A DNA stretch of 64,000 bases from Neocallimastix lanati (nom. inval.) (GCA_016946835.1 JACVTC010000131.1:169501-233500), one strand, 5' to 3'; positions 22,104-32,903 are shown, counted from the first letter of the stretch. The notes: generated from the letters alone by a model not told the origin. Numbers and translations: made by a program.

Positions 22104-22525
22104 TGATACAAGATTTTTAACTTGTATAGGGATCAGGGTGTAATCTTATTCGTAAACACTTAATAAATTCTATAAGAATAATTATACTTTAACAATAATA
22201 ATTCACACAATAATTTAAATATGTTAATCTTTTATTATTATTTATCTTTATTTAATTTAAGTACAACCAATTATGCAATTATTATTCTATTATAATCTAT
22301 ATAATAATATTAATTACTCCTCTAATTCAATATTATTATATAATTATCTCTAGAATATCATATACATATCTCTTTCTTAAATTAACTAACTCACTAACTA
22401 ACTGTTTATTTATATTCTTTTAATATTATACTAAACATAAAATAAACTATTTAACTTTAAAAACTATATTATTTTTACTATCAACAATTTTACTAATTTT
22501 AACTATTTATTAACATTTCGTATCA
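22104..22525 (-). repeat. Solo LTR M3, C-like
   Basis: Plus strand TGATACAAGATTTTT...ACATTTCGTATCA, 422 bp. Flanked by AAAT at 22100-22103 and 22526-22529. Its sequence differs from M2, so the pair is not the two LTRs of one element. Confidence 0.72.
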
Positions 22526-23115
22526 AAATGTAAGAATATAGATTTATTTCTTATAAAATAATCTATCTTCTTATTTAATTAATTTATATTTCATTTATAT
22601 TTCAATATTTATTAACATGTAAAAAATATATTAATTTATCCAAATTAATATATTGAAAAATAATGTAAACAAATTTGTTGTAATGTATTAATTACTTAAA
22701 AATATTATTTATATTTTATTATTTCAATTAGTTGATAATTTATAAGATTTTAGTAATCGGTTAATTAATTTTTTCCCCAATATTATTATGATTGGGTTTT
22801 TATTAATTAATACGATGATTAATATATTAGAATATTAATCGAAGTTATTCAGGTTTTTCTACTAATCTTTTCCTGAATATCAATTTGTTAAGATTAGATA
22901 CCTTTATTTGATTTGTTAACTTTATCTTATCTATTTTATTAATTTAATAATTACATCTATTTAATAATTTCATCTATTAAAATAATTATAAATAAAAAAG
23001 TATAAAAGAACTCAAATTTCTTTGATTAAAGAAATTAGAGTTATTATTATATAATGCTATATAATAAATTAAAAGAAATAAAGTCTTTTTGTTTATATCA
23101 ATATTTAGTGTTTAT

Positions 23116-23724
23116 TGTAACGAATCTTAAAAAATTAGAAATTAGAATGCTGGCATAGTGGTTAGTCACTATGACCTCAGCCTGAACCACTAGGGTTCGA
23201 CTCACACCTTTACTAAAATTTTATATCATTTAAATTTTAAAGAATTTTTATACTTCATTTCTGTATTTGTTTCTGTATTTGTTTCTGTATAAATTTCTGT
23301 AAAAAATTAACAAAAGAAATTCTTAGAAATTAATAGAAACAAATCAGATAGAAATTCTATTTTAATTTATCTTTTATCATTATTTCTTTTAGATTCTTTT
23401 TAACCGAAAATAATCAATTTTTTTGAAACTTTTTAATGATTTTATGGTTTTAAATTTTTATGGATTTAAATTTTGAAAAACTATAAATAGGAGTGAATTT
23501 CGCAGCCAAAAAAAAAAAATATTCTAAAAATTGTGTTTTTATTAATTATTGAATTAATTAATAAGTAATTCGAAATATTACAATAATTAATCTTTATAAT
23601 TAATATTTTTAAATTTCTTAATTAATAAAACTATATTTTAAAAAACCAAATTACTTATTAATCAAAAAGTGCTTACCTATTGTGTTACACTCTTTAAAAC
23701 ACGGATATTCCAATATTCGTTACA
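23116..23724 (+). repeat. Solo LTR, family H, with embedded tRNA-like boxes
   Basis: 609-bp LTR with perfect 10-bp ends TGTAACGAAT...ATTCGTTACA and a 5-bp duplication TTTAT (23111-23115, 23725-23729). A tRNA-like sequence occupies bases ~28-95 of the LTR. A pol II TATA box (CTATAAATAG) lies near 23490. A second copy, H2, is split by the B-C-F stack. The two copies diverge substantially but share the ends, the tRNA-like block and the TATA box. Confidence 0.88.
23144..23210 (+). promoter_or_regulatory. tRNA-like pol III A and B boxes in LTR H
   Basis: A box TGGCATAGTGG (23151-23161) and B box GGTTCGACTCA (23194-23204; last base off consensus). The acceptor and T stems pair poorly, so this is not a working tRNA gene. 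It is at best a pol III promoter or a tRNA relic. The A box starts at base 36 of the LTR, the same offset as in H2. Confidence 0.65.
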
Positions 23725-23824
23725 TTTATAATAAAATCTATATAAAGTTAAGTATAAATTTTTATATCTTAAAATATTAATAATCTAGTTATAGTTAGTA
23801 TATTATAAATAGATTATTACACAA

Positions 23825-24293
23825 TGTAAGAAATTACTTATAAAATTAATTATAAATAATTTCTTAACTACAAATTAACATTAATTATTACTAATTAACA
23901 TTAATTTGAGAAAATAAAATTAAATATAATTAAATAAATATAAAATAATATAAATAAATAATTATACTTAAATATAAGATAGAGTTTATTATAGAAAGTT
24001 TATAATAAACAATAACACAAAAGGGATAAAAGACACAAATATTTATAAAATATGTTTTATTAAAAGGGTTTTGTTTTATTAATTAATTATTTTATTTGAA
24101 TTATTATTTATTATAAAAATTCTAAAATAATAACTCTTGATTTCTCTAAGAGAACTCAAGAGAATCAAATATATATAAATTAATAATTAAATATTATTGG
24201 TTAAAATAAATACAATAATTTAATGTATTAAATTAATGTATTAAATAAGAAAGATAGATAAATTTTATAATAAATTTATCTAAGTTTCTTACA
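23825..24293 (-). repeat. Left (3') LTR of element G
   Basis: 469 bp, perfect 9-bp ends TGTAAGAAA...TTTCTTACA. Carries the I-type hairpin at 24134-24162. Nearly identical to the right LTR (small indel around 23965 and a few substitutions), so the insertion is recent. Confidence 0.9.
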
Positions 24294-26062
24294 TTGCTCC
24301 CTTTACTTAATGAATTTGTATAAATTCATTATCATAAAAGAAATAGTAAGTTTAAAATAAAAATTATAATTAACCAAAAAAAAATATAAAATTATATAAT
24401 TTATTGAAAGTTTTGCTAACCTTAACTTTTTTACATCTAGAGAAAAGATTAGCGGAAAAACTCTAGATGAATCAATATTAAGTAAAACCAATTAACTTGG
24501 GAAAACCTTAATATTGTTTTCTGACTAATATAAGTGAATAAATAATTATAAATTAAATAAAATAAATATAATTACTAAGTGTATAAATAAGTATAAAGTT
24601 AAATAAAATGACTATACTATTAAATGAATAAATAAATATTAAATTAAATAAATTATAATAAGAAATGTAAATGAATTATTAATAAATTTATTTGTATTTC
24701 TTACATTGCTCCTTTTCATTTTGAATTGTTCAATGAAAGAAGAACAATTTAAGAAATAATAAATTAAGAAATATTAAAAAGAAATAAAATTTAAATAAAA
24801 TTAAAATAAATATTTAATTGCAATTTCAATTTAAAAAATTGAAATTTAAATTTTGAATGAACAATAATTTATAAATTTATATTATATATTATATATATTT
24901 TGTATTAATAAATAAATAAATAATAATAATTAATTTTACAATATATATATATATTGTATATTATTCATTAATTGAATAAAAATAATAATAATAATTTGAA
25001 TTTTAAATTATATAAATATGATATATAATTTTTCATATATATTAAATAAATAAATAATAATAATAATTTATAATTTTATATTATATTTATCTTTATATTA
25101 TTTATTAGATGAATAAGTAAGTAATAATTTAAATTATACATATGTATTATTTATTAAATAAATAAATAATAATATTTTATAATTTTTTTTTTATATTATA
25201 TTTTATATGTATAATTATACAACAAATAAATAAATATAATTTATAATTTAATTATTACACAGTAAATAAATAAAAGTTCATATTTTTAGTTTATTTACTT
25301 TATATAATATTTATTTTTATTATTCAATAAACAAATGAATAATATTAATTTATAATTTTATATTATAAATATTATGTATATCTACTTAAATAAATAAATA
25401 ATAATTATTTTATAATTTTTATATTATATTTTATTTATAATTTTTTTTAGTGTATAAGTTTATACACAAATATGAGAATTACTCTCATAATATTACATGT
25501 AGAAATTAAATATATAATTAATAATAAATTATTTTATTATTTTATAATTATATATTAATAAATAAATTAAATAATTAAATTTTATAAAAATATTTTTGTC
25601 AACAAATAAACCATAATAAATGGTTCAACAGAAAGCATTATCATTCAATCTAAATTGAACGGCTTCTGCTACTGGTGTTAGTGTTACACCTGTTGACTAT
25701 TCTACATGTTAAATTATTATTTATTTACAATTATTTTATTTATTTATTTATTTATTACTTACTATTTGTTATTTATTTATTTATTTATTTATTATTTATT
25801 TATATTATCATTATTATAATTATTATTATTATATTATTATTATTATTAAAATTATTTATTATTTGAAATTATTTAATTATTAAAAATAAAAATTTCAAAT
25901 ACTTATCTTTTTTAAATTATTTATTTATTTATTTAATTTATTTTGTTTATTTTTGTTTTCTTGTTTTTTATTTTTGTTTTGTTTTTGTTTTTGTTTTTGT
26001 TTTTGTTTTGTTTTGTTTGTTTGTTTGTTGCTTATTTTATTTCATTTTATTTTATTTTATTT

Positions 26063-26096
<34 letters not shown>

Positions 26097-26672
26097 TTTT
26101 TTAATAAGAAAATATATATATATAATGTATATAATGTATATAATGTATATAATGTATATAATGTATATAATGTATATAATGTTATATATAAAAACAATTA
26201 TATAATATTAAAATATAATATAAATATAATATTATAATAGATAAATATGTTATATAAAATAAAATAAAGTAAAATAGTTAGTATTTAATATTGTTAATTT
26301 TTATGAAATTTATAAAGACTTATTTTTAAAAGTAAATAGGCAAAGTAAACAGAATAAGTGTTGTCATATTATTATAAAGTTATAATGTTTAATATATATA
26401 ATAATAAAGAATTGTTAGTCAATGTAATAATAAATTAAACAAAATAAATAATATATATATGACATAAACAAACATAAACAATGAAAAGAAAAATAAAAAA
26501 TAAACAAAAAAAATTTATAAATTTAAATTGAGAGAAAGAAAAAATTTCGTAAATAATATAAAATGAATTTATTTAATTTAATTATTCCATTATAATTTTA
26601 ATTATTATTTTTTGTTATATTCATATTAAATTATTTATAAAATATTTTCTTCCTAAAAAGAAGAGTTATTAT
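24294..26672. other. Interior of element G, non-coding
   Basis: A+T microsatellites: TTTTTG repeats about 25970-26030, a T run at 26066-26093 and seven copies of a 9-bp unit (TGTATATAA) at about 26125-26183. A less biased island at 25620-25710 has one frame reading TASATGVSVTPVDYSTC between stops, which may be a relic of something coding. Poly-Phe/Tyr/Ile frames here are composition artefacts. Confidence 0.65.
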
Positions 26673-27146
26673 TGTAAGAAATTACTTATAAAATTAATTA
26701 TAAATAATTTCTTAACTACAAATTAACATTAATTATTACTAATTAACATTAATTTGAGAAAATAAAATTAAATATAATTAAATAAATATAAAATAATATA
26801 AATTAATAATTATACTTAACTTAAATATAAGATAGAGTTTATTATAGAAAGTTTATAATAAACAATAACACAAAAGGGATAAAAGACACAAATATTTATA
26901 AAATATGTTTTATTAAAAGGGTTTTGTTTTATTAATTAATTATTTTATTTGAATTATTATTTATTATAAAAATTCTAAAATAATAACTCTTGATTTCTCG
27001 AAGAGAACTCAAGAGAATCAAATATATATAAATTAATAATTAAATATTATTGGTTAAAATAAATACAATAATTTAATGTATTAAATTAATGTATTAAATA
27101 AAAAAGATAGATAAATTTTATAATAAATTTATCTAAGTTTCTTACA
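26673..27146 (-). repeat. Right (5') LTR of element G
   Basis: 474 bp, same 9-bp ends, hairpin at 26987-27015. Followed by CACAA (27147-27151). The minus-strand interior next to it begins ATAATAACTCTTC, with no standard primer-binding site recognised. Confidence 0.9.
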
Positions 27147-27151
27147 CACAA

Positions 27152-27755
27152 TGATACAATATAAGTAATAAAGTATCAAATTTTAATTTATTTAATTATA
27201 ACGAGGTCGAGCAAATAGGGAATTTATAAAATAATATATTCCAACTCAAAGATAATAAATAATAATTTACACAAATAATAAAATTTATTTATTTCTTTTT
27301 TAAATCTTGTTTTTATTTATTTATTTAATTTTACATAAATTATTACAATTATATTTTATATTCCTCTGAATATAATAATTATTAACTATTTCTAATAATT
27401 CAATTTATATTAATATCTTAATAATAATTTTACTTATAATTGTAGGATTCAACTCTTATCCTTTAACTATAAGTAATTACTTAATTATTTAAACTAAACT
27501 ATAAGTTCTCTAAAACTATTATTTTACTCAATTAGAATTTTTTTAAAACAACAAGAAAACTCTCTCTTTAACTTTTATTTCATTCTTTTAAATTTATTAA
27601 TTAATTTTATCTTGAATATTATTGGCTGTCTAATTAATTTTAATCTATTTATATAATGATTTAGTATATTATATATTGTAATTATTTTTCACTATATTAT
27701 TATAGGATTTTCTCTTTTGTTAATTTTCTTGCGTATTTCTAGCTGTATTGTATCA
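27152..27755 (-). repeat. Solo LTR M, C-like
   Basis: Plus strand TGATACAATATAAG...AGCTGTATTGTATCA, perfect 9-bp inverted ends, 604 bp. It abuts element G on the left and LTR I on the right. No target duplication of its own is visible, probably because both edges were hit by later insertions. Confidence 0.65.
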
Positions 27756-27758
27756 ACA

Positions 27759-28632
27759 TGTAAGAATCTATAATTATTTGCTAACAAATAATTATATTTT
27801 CTTAGTTAAGTTATTATAACTATAACTTTATTTAATTACATATAATATTTATTAAATTTATTTAATTTAATTTTAAATATTCATTAATTTAACAAAATTT
27901 ATTTAATTAATTTTAAATAATATATTTACAATATGTTAAATTCTCTACTGTAACTAATGTATTTTGTATTGTATTTTATTCTGTATTTTATAATGTATTC
28001 TGTATTTTATAATGTATTCTGTATTTTATTAACTATTTAATTTTATATTTTTAATATAAGGATAAATTATATGATCGAAATATCTTTTATTATTTTATTC
28101 TTTTATTTTCGATCATTAAATTGGAAAATCGGTTAAGATTTTTTCCAATTACTTTTTAGAAGTAATCGGTTTTACTTAATTAATGCGATGATCGATATGG
28201 ATAGAATATCGATCGAAAACTTATCTAGGTTTTTCTATCTAATCTTTTCCTAGATAAGAGATTTGTTAAGATTAGAAAACCCTTTCTTATTTAACCTTAT
28301 TTTCATAAAAAAAATATAAATAAGGCTCTTGAGTTCTCTTTGAGAAATCAAGAGTTATTATTATAAAAAAGTATAGTTATAATAGTAACAATTTTATATT
28401 TTTAACTTTAATAAATTAATAAAAATATTTTATTCAAAAACATATTTTTAAAATCAATTTATACAAACAATTCTTCTCTTACTTTTTGTGTTATTATTAT
28501 AATTAATTTTATAATAGACTCTACTCTAAAGGTAAAAAAATTTATTTTATTTTATTTTCTCAACTTAATGAATTAGTCGTTAAGTTGTAGTTAATAATTC
28601 TATTTTGAGTTAGGTCTTAATAGAATTATTAC
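27759..28632 (+). repeat. Solo LTR, family I (reference copy)
   Basis: 874 bp, ends TGTAAGAATC...AGAATTATTACA, 5-bp duplication CAACA (27754-27758, 28633-28637). A TATA box (TATAAATA, 28315-28322) is followed after 3 bp by a hairpin at 28326-28354. The upstream U3 has CTAGGTTTTTC...CTTTTCCTAG and GATCGATATGG...ATATCGATC inverted pairs shared with I4, I2 and I3. Confidence 0.85.
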
Positions 28633-28637
28633 ACAAC

Positions 28638-29293
28638 ATGTAAAGAATAATAATTAATTTTTATTAAAATAAAAAATAATTATTAATCTTTATTAAATAA
28701 AATAATAATTATTTAATAAAATTTATTAACTTTATTATAAAATATTTTTAATATAAAATTATTATTAATAATTTAAAATTAATATTGTAAAATTATTATT
28801 CTTTATCATTGTATTAATTAATAATATTAAAATAATTAAACATTAATATTTTTTATATTTGTTAAAATTCATTTGATAATTAAATGTTAAGTTTTAATTT
28901 AAATAATTGTTACATTAATATAATTTTAAACAAATCTAATATAAATTATAGAATTATAATTTAGAAATAATTATAAAATTATATTAAAAATCATAATGTA
29001 ACAAATCAAATGAAAAAAGAATAATTAATATTTAAAAAATTAATTAAAATAAAACAATGTCATGTATAATTGACATTGTTTAAATAAAACAAATGTTAAT
29101 TGAAGTTTTCCGATTGGAAAATATCGGTTTTTATTCAATTAACATATGATCAATTTTATTAATAATTGATCATTAAACTTTTTAGGTTTTTCTACCAAAT
29201 CTTTTCCTAAAAAGTTATTCATTAAGATTTGGAACTTTACTATAAATAATTCTTGATTTTCTTTATTTTGAAAATCAAGAGTTATTATTATAA
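28638..29293 (+). repeat. I-family LTR fragment I2
   Basis: Begins TGTAAAGAATAAT directly after the CAACA duplication of LTR I. It contains the I-type U3 motifs (AGGTTTTTCTACC, CTTTTCC), a TATA box (29241-29248) and a perfect 11-bp hairpin (29251-29280), then stops about 29293 where element E sequence begins. The R/U5 part is missing. Confidence 0.55.
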
Positions 29294-29343
29294 GAAAACA
29301 TGATGGATCATCTTTAAAATTATTAATATGAATATTTGGAATA
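29294..29343 (-). pseudogene. Element E, leftmost fragment (post-protease region)
   Basis: Read on the minus strand after removing LTR H2, the frame continues from the E piece at 54252 through a short stretch (PNIHINNFKDDPSCF) resembling the C protein just after its protease. It is cut by LTR fragment I2 on the left. Confidence 0.5.
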
Positions 29344-29894
29344 TGTAACGGAGGTGCTTCTATTGTAAAGGCGGGATGAGATATAGAAACACAGAAAGGA
29401 GAAAACTCAATAGGTTTACACTATCTGTATAAATAATTCGTTTTATTAGAAATATTTTTTATTAATTATAAAATTTAAAATAATTATTAATATTAATCAA
29501 CAAGGTAATATTTCGAATTACTTATACGTTAATTATTATTAATAAAAGCACGAAGAAAAATATTTTCATTCGTGAAGTTCGCACTATTTATACTTTTAAC
29601 GGAAAAACAGTTTTAACATGTAAAAATAATTTTAAAGAAATATTTAGAAATATGTTTGTAATAATTAATAATGTAAAGTTTCTAGAATATAGATTTTAAT
29701 TGATGAAAATGAATCTTATCAAAAAAGAATAAAATAATTTATATAATAAGAATTTCTAAATTCATTTCGGTTGAATTACGAACCGAAAGAATCTTTAACT
29801 TTCTATAATTTTATACAGAAAGAATATTCAAGAAGATATTATTAATAATTAATAAAATAATTAATAAAATAATTATTTATGCAAAATGGATTGA

Positions 29895-29959
29895 GGTGTG
29901 AGTCGAACCCATGAAGTATTGGTCATGGTCAATGTAACTAACCATTGAACCAAAGTTCT
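29895..29959 (-). promoter_or_regulatory. tRNA-like pol III A and B boxes in LTR H2
   Basis: Minus strand: A box TGGTTCAATGG (29952-29942) and B box GGTTCGACTCA (29909-29899). The A box starts at base 36 of the restored LTR, as in LTR H. A pol III start would be expected about 18-20 bp upstream of the A box, that is close to 29971-29974. These four bases, CTGA, are exactly the target duplicated by B, C and F. The tRNA fold is poor, so a promoter relic is more likely than a tRNA gene. Confidence 0.7.
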
Positions 29960-29970
29960 AATTTTACTAA

Positions 29971-29974
29971 CTGA
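29971..29974. repeat. CTGA target duplication, first of four copies
   Basis: CTGA occurs at 29971-29974, 38673-38676 (between B and C), 47208-47211 (between C and F) and 54230-54233 (after F). It is the only sequence between the LTRs of neighbouring elements. Confidence 0.9.
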
Positions 29975-30990
29975 TGGTAAAGAATGAATTAATAACCTTT
30001 ATTTTATTATTAATAATTCTTTACTAAATTGTACTTTCCTATATTCTTCATAACCTAAACCTCATTGTAAATTTAATTTATTTTGATATAAATTAATTTT
30101 AATTTGTAAATAATGTAAATAAATTTTAATTAATCACTTTATTGTTATATTATTAAATATATGTATATATTAAAATACAATTGTAAATATTAAAATTATA
30201 CTTTTAAGATACTAAATTATTAAAAATATTAATTAAATATTATTATAAAAATTATTATAAAATTATTAAAATTATTAATTAAATATTATTCTAAAAATTA
30301 TTATAAATTATTAATATTATAAAATTATTAAAATTATTAAATATTATTATAAAAATTTATTTATTATAACTATTAAATATTATTATAAAATTATTAAGAT
30401 TATTAATTAAATTTATTATTAAAAATTATTATTAAAAATTTTTACTTATTATAAAAATTATTATTTAAATATTATCAAATTTATTAATTAAATATTATAA
30501 AAATTTTATTTTATTTTGAAAATAATTACAAGTATTATTTAAAATAATTAAAGATTATTAAATTTATTATATTAATCTTTAAAAACAATTTATTTAACTT
30601 AAAAATATCAAAGAAAATAGTAAAAACTATTTTCTATATATTTATTTTATAATTATTTTTAATTAAATTATATTTGAATATTATATTATTATATTTATAA
30701 AAATTAAAACAAAAATGAATTATTGATATAAAATTAATTCAATAATTCTATAAAATTACTTAAATTATAAACAATTAATTATACTTTAAATTTATAAAAA
30801 AATATAAATATTGTAACAATTTCTTAAAAATTAAATATGTGTACTTTAAATAAAAAGTTTTATATTAATAAAAAAAAATATAAATAACTTTTAATAAAGA
30901 AATAATTTTTTTATTTAAAATCAAAGCAGGGTAATACCCGTCCCCCCCTGCTTGATTTTAAATATCTAAGTGTCAACCCCGAGTCTACCA
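29975..30990 (+). repeat. 5' LTR of element B
   Basis: 1016 bp, TGGTAAAGAATG...CGAGTCTACCA with perfect 5-bp inverted ends TGGTA/TACCA. By eye identical to 37657-38672. A short G-run region near 30945-30955 lies close to the U5 end. Confidence 0.92.
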
Positions 30991-30994
30991 AAAT

Positions 30995-31011
30995 TGGTGG
31001 AGATATCGGGG
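30995..31011 (+). other. Primer-binding site of element B
   Basis: TGGTGGAGATATCGGGG, 4 bp after the LTR; identical in F and L. It would pair with a tRNA ending CCCCGATATCTCCACCA. I cannot assign the tRNA. Confidence 0.8.
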
Positions 31012-31023
31012 AAGAAGAAGAAG

Positions 31024-31055
<32 letters not shown>

Positions 31056-31510
31056 GAAGAAGTAGAAGAAGTAGAAGAAGAAGAAGAAGAAAACCAAGTG
31101 GAAGAAGACCAAGAAAAAGAAGACCAAGAAGAAAACCAAGTGGAAGAAGACCAAGAAAAAGAAGACCAAGAAGAAAACCAAGAAGAAGACCAAGAAGAAG
31201 ACCAAGAAGAAGACCAAGAAGAAAACCAAGAAGAAGACCAAGAAGAAAACCAAGAAGAAGACCAAGAAGAAAACCAAGAAGAAGACCAAGAAGAAAACCA
31301 AGAAGAAGACCAAGAAGAAGACCAAGAAGAAGACCAAGAAGAAGACCAAGAAGAAGACCAAGAAGAAGACCAAGAAGAAGACCAAGAAGAAGACCAAGAA
31401 GAAGAGACCAAGAAGAAGAGACCAAGAAGGAGAAGACCAAGAAGGAGAAGACCAAGAAGGAGAAGACCAAGAAGGAGAAGACCAAGAAGGAGAAGACCAA
31501 GAAGGAAATT
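31012..31510 (+). repeat. Purine-rich minisatellite next to the primer-binding site of B
   Basis: About 500 bp of almost pure purine on the + strand. It starts as GAA/GTA triplets, then 12-bp units GAAGAAGACCAA with variants GAAGAAAACCAA, and finally 15-bp units with GAAGGA. It reads as Glu-Glu-Asp-Gln in one frame, but lies in the leader before gag and has no counterpart in F or L, so it is treated as a repeat. It could form triplex DNA. Confidence 0.88.
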
Positions 31511-31600
31511 GGAACTACTAGGACTTATTTTTTTTTTTGGAATTATGAGAATAATTTTTTTTTTAAATTAAATTTAATAGAATTAAATTAAATTAAATTA

Positions 31601-31646
<46 letters not shown>

Positions 31647-31739
31647 CACACTTTTACAATCATCATCATAAAATTTTTTTTTATTGTTATCGGTTTTTGT
31701 GTTGTTGTTGTGGTTGGTGTTGTTGTTGTGATTGTTGTT

Positions 31740-32221
31740 GTTGTGGTAGTAATAAAAATTAACATCAGTTTTATTTGGTCTTCGCGTGCTCCAAATAAAA
31801 CTATATACTGAGTTTACTGCGTACTAAGCAGTTATAGATAATTCTATAATTGCGAGTGGTTTAATCAGGTGTTTGGAGAGGGGCCGGTTACGAACTAATC
31901 GAACCCCGATTAGATATAGCGGTAAATACTGTTGGGAAGCAGAAATTACCCTATAGATCACCCATTATACGTTCAACACGGTTTGGGTGCTCCTCCACTT
32001 GACTCAGGCAAATTCACTTAGTATACCGAAATACTAAGGTCCCTCTGCGTGGTCGGCAGTTGTAATAGATAGCGGTTTTTCAAGTTGTATTAGGTTTGTT
32101 AATTTACCTTGTTTTTAATTAAGTTTATTTGTTTTTTTTAAGTTGTAATTATATAAACTTAATAATAATTGTAATTGTAATTGTAATTGTAAATATTGTA
32201 ATAATAACCGATAACAAATAA

Positions 32222-32259
<38 letters not shown>

Positions 32260-32500
32260 ATATTAATTTTTGTGTTTTTAAATATTTTTAATTGCTATAT
32301 TTAAAAAAATTTTTTTTGTAAATAATTGTATATATTTTTTTTTTTAAGTAAAGATAAACGAAAGGGGTTATTAGCTTGAAAGAATAGTGAACACTCCAAC
32401 TAGTTTATTAATTTATATTTATTCTAGTGTCCAGGAGGGGGAGTACGGGTGTATATAGCAAAATTAAATATACACTAGCCGGAAACGTCTCACTAGAGAT
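31740..32500 (+). other. Structured leader island of element B
   Basis: A G+C-richer block in the gag leader between poly(A) tracts (about 31607-31641 and 32222-32257). It contains four perfect stem-loops: ACTGC/GCAGT (31816-31832), CTAATCG/CGATTAG (31895-31913), CTTAGTAT/ATACTAAG (32017-32038) and GTGTATAT/ATATACAC (32449-32475). The position between primer-binding site and gag suggests an RNA packaging, dimerisation or translation-entry element; the role is inference. Confidence 0.6.
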
Positions 32501-32630
32501 ATAAATTACTTAAATATATAATTTTAATTGTAAATAAATAAATAAATAAATAAAAATATAGCAATTAAATAATTAATAAAACAATTTTTTTTTTATTTTA
32601 TTTTTTTTTTAAAAGAGTGTTTTTTTTAAA

Positions 32631-32860
32631 ATGAGTTCAATTAATTTTAAAGATTTAAAAAAAGAACTTAAGGATATTGAAAAAATATCCAAAGAAAATT
32701 TAGATGTTAAAACTTGGAAGTCTGATTTAGAGCTTTGGATAAAGCTTGAACATGTTGAAGACTCCAAGATTATATTTTATGCCTGTGTTTTAACCTCAAT
32801 TGGTGAAACCAGGAAAGTCATCCAAGAATTAATGGATGATAATAATAAAGATGATGATAG

Positions 32861-32903
<43 letters not shown>

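Larger units (their letters stand above)
22529..23821 (+). repeat. Solo LTR I3 (I family), split by solo LTR H
   Basis: Starts TGTAAGAATATAG and ends ATAAATAGATTATTACA, matching the ends of the I LTR at 27759-28632. It contains a TATA box (GTATAAAAG, 23000-23008) followed directly by a long hairpin (23009-23042). LTR H with its duplication (23111-23729) lies inside. Removing H leaves about 680 bp. Confidence 0.75.
23825..27146 (-). mobile_element. Element G: LTR retrotransposon without coding sequence
   Basis: Two direct LTRs (23825-24293 and 26673-27146) flank 2.4 kb. The 5-bp duplication CACAA at 23820-23824 and 27147-27151 proves one insertion. Reversed hairpin and TATA order and a minus-sense polypurine tract (AGTAAAGGGAGCAA before the left LTR) put it on the minus strand. 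The interior has no protein-like frame, only A/T microsatellites, so it is a non-autonomous element moved in trans. A second minus-sense AAAAGGAGCAA-TGTAAG junction at about 24705 shows a related polypurine tract plus U3 fragment inside. Confidence 0.88.
29344..29974 (-). repeat. Solo LTR H2 (family H), main part, split by the B-C-F stack
   Basis: Plus strand starts TGTAACGGAGGTGC and runs to the B insertion. The missing first 13 bases of the minus-sense LTR (AGATTTCGTTACA in plus sense) lie at 54234-54246, beyond F. The 5-bp duplication GAATA at 29339-29343 and 54247-54251 brackets the whole structure, which proves that H2 was a complete LTR before the stack entered. A TATA box (minus GTATAAATAG) lies near 29590. 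H2 itself sits in element E. Confidence 0.88.

Noticed and set aside
23144-23210. Functional tRNA gene
   Set aside because: A and B boxes are present, but the acceptor and T stems do not pair. The sequence is inside an LTR and recurs in a second LTR copy.
22529-23821. A target duplication for LTR I3
   Set aside because: After removing H and G, the flanks read CAAAA and CAATG, which do not match. Edge insertions by M3 and G may have destroyed it.
25675-26237. Phe/Tyr/Ile-rich small ORFs resembling membrane proteins
   Set aside because: They are translations of T-rich microsatellites inside the coding-free element G. No conserved motif was seen.
27152-27755. A target duplication for LTR M
   Set aside because: Left flank ACACAA and right flank ACATG agree only in part, and both edges were re-used by later insertions.
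31098-31571. 157-codon ORF rich in Glu, Asp and Gln, and three overlapping ORFs on the other strand
   Set aside because: All are frames through the purine minisatellite in the B leader. Several frames are open at once because the repeat lacks stops, and nothing similar occurs in F or L.
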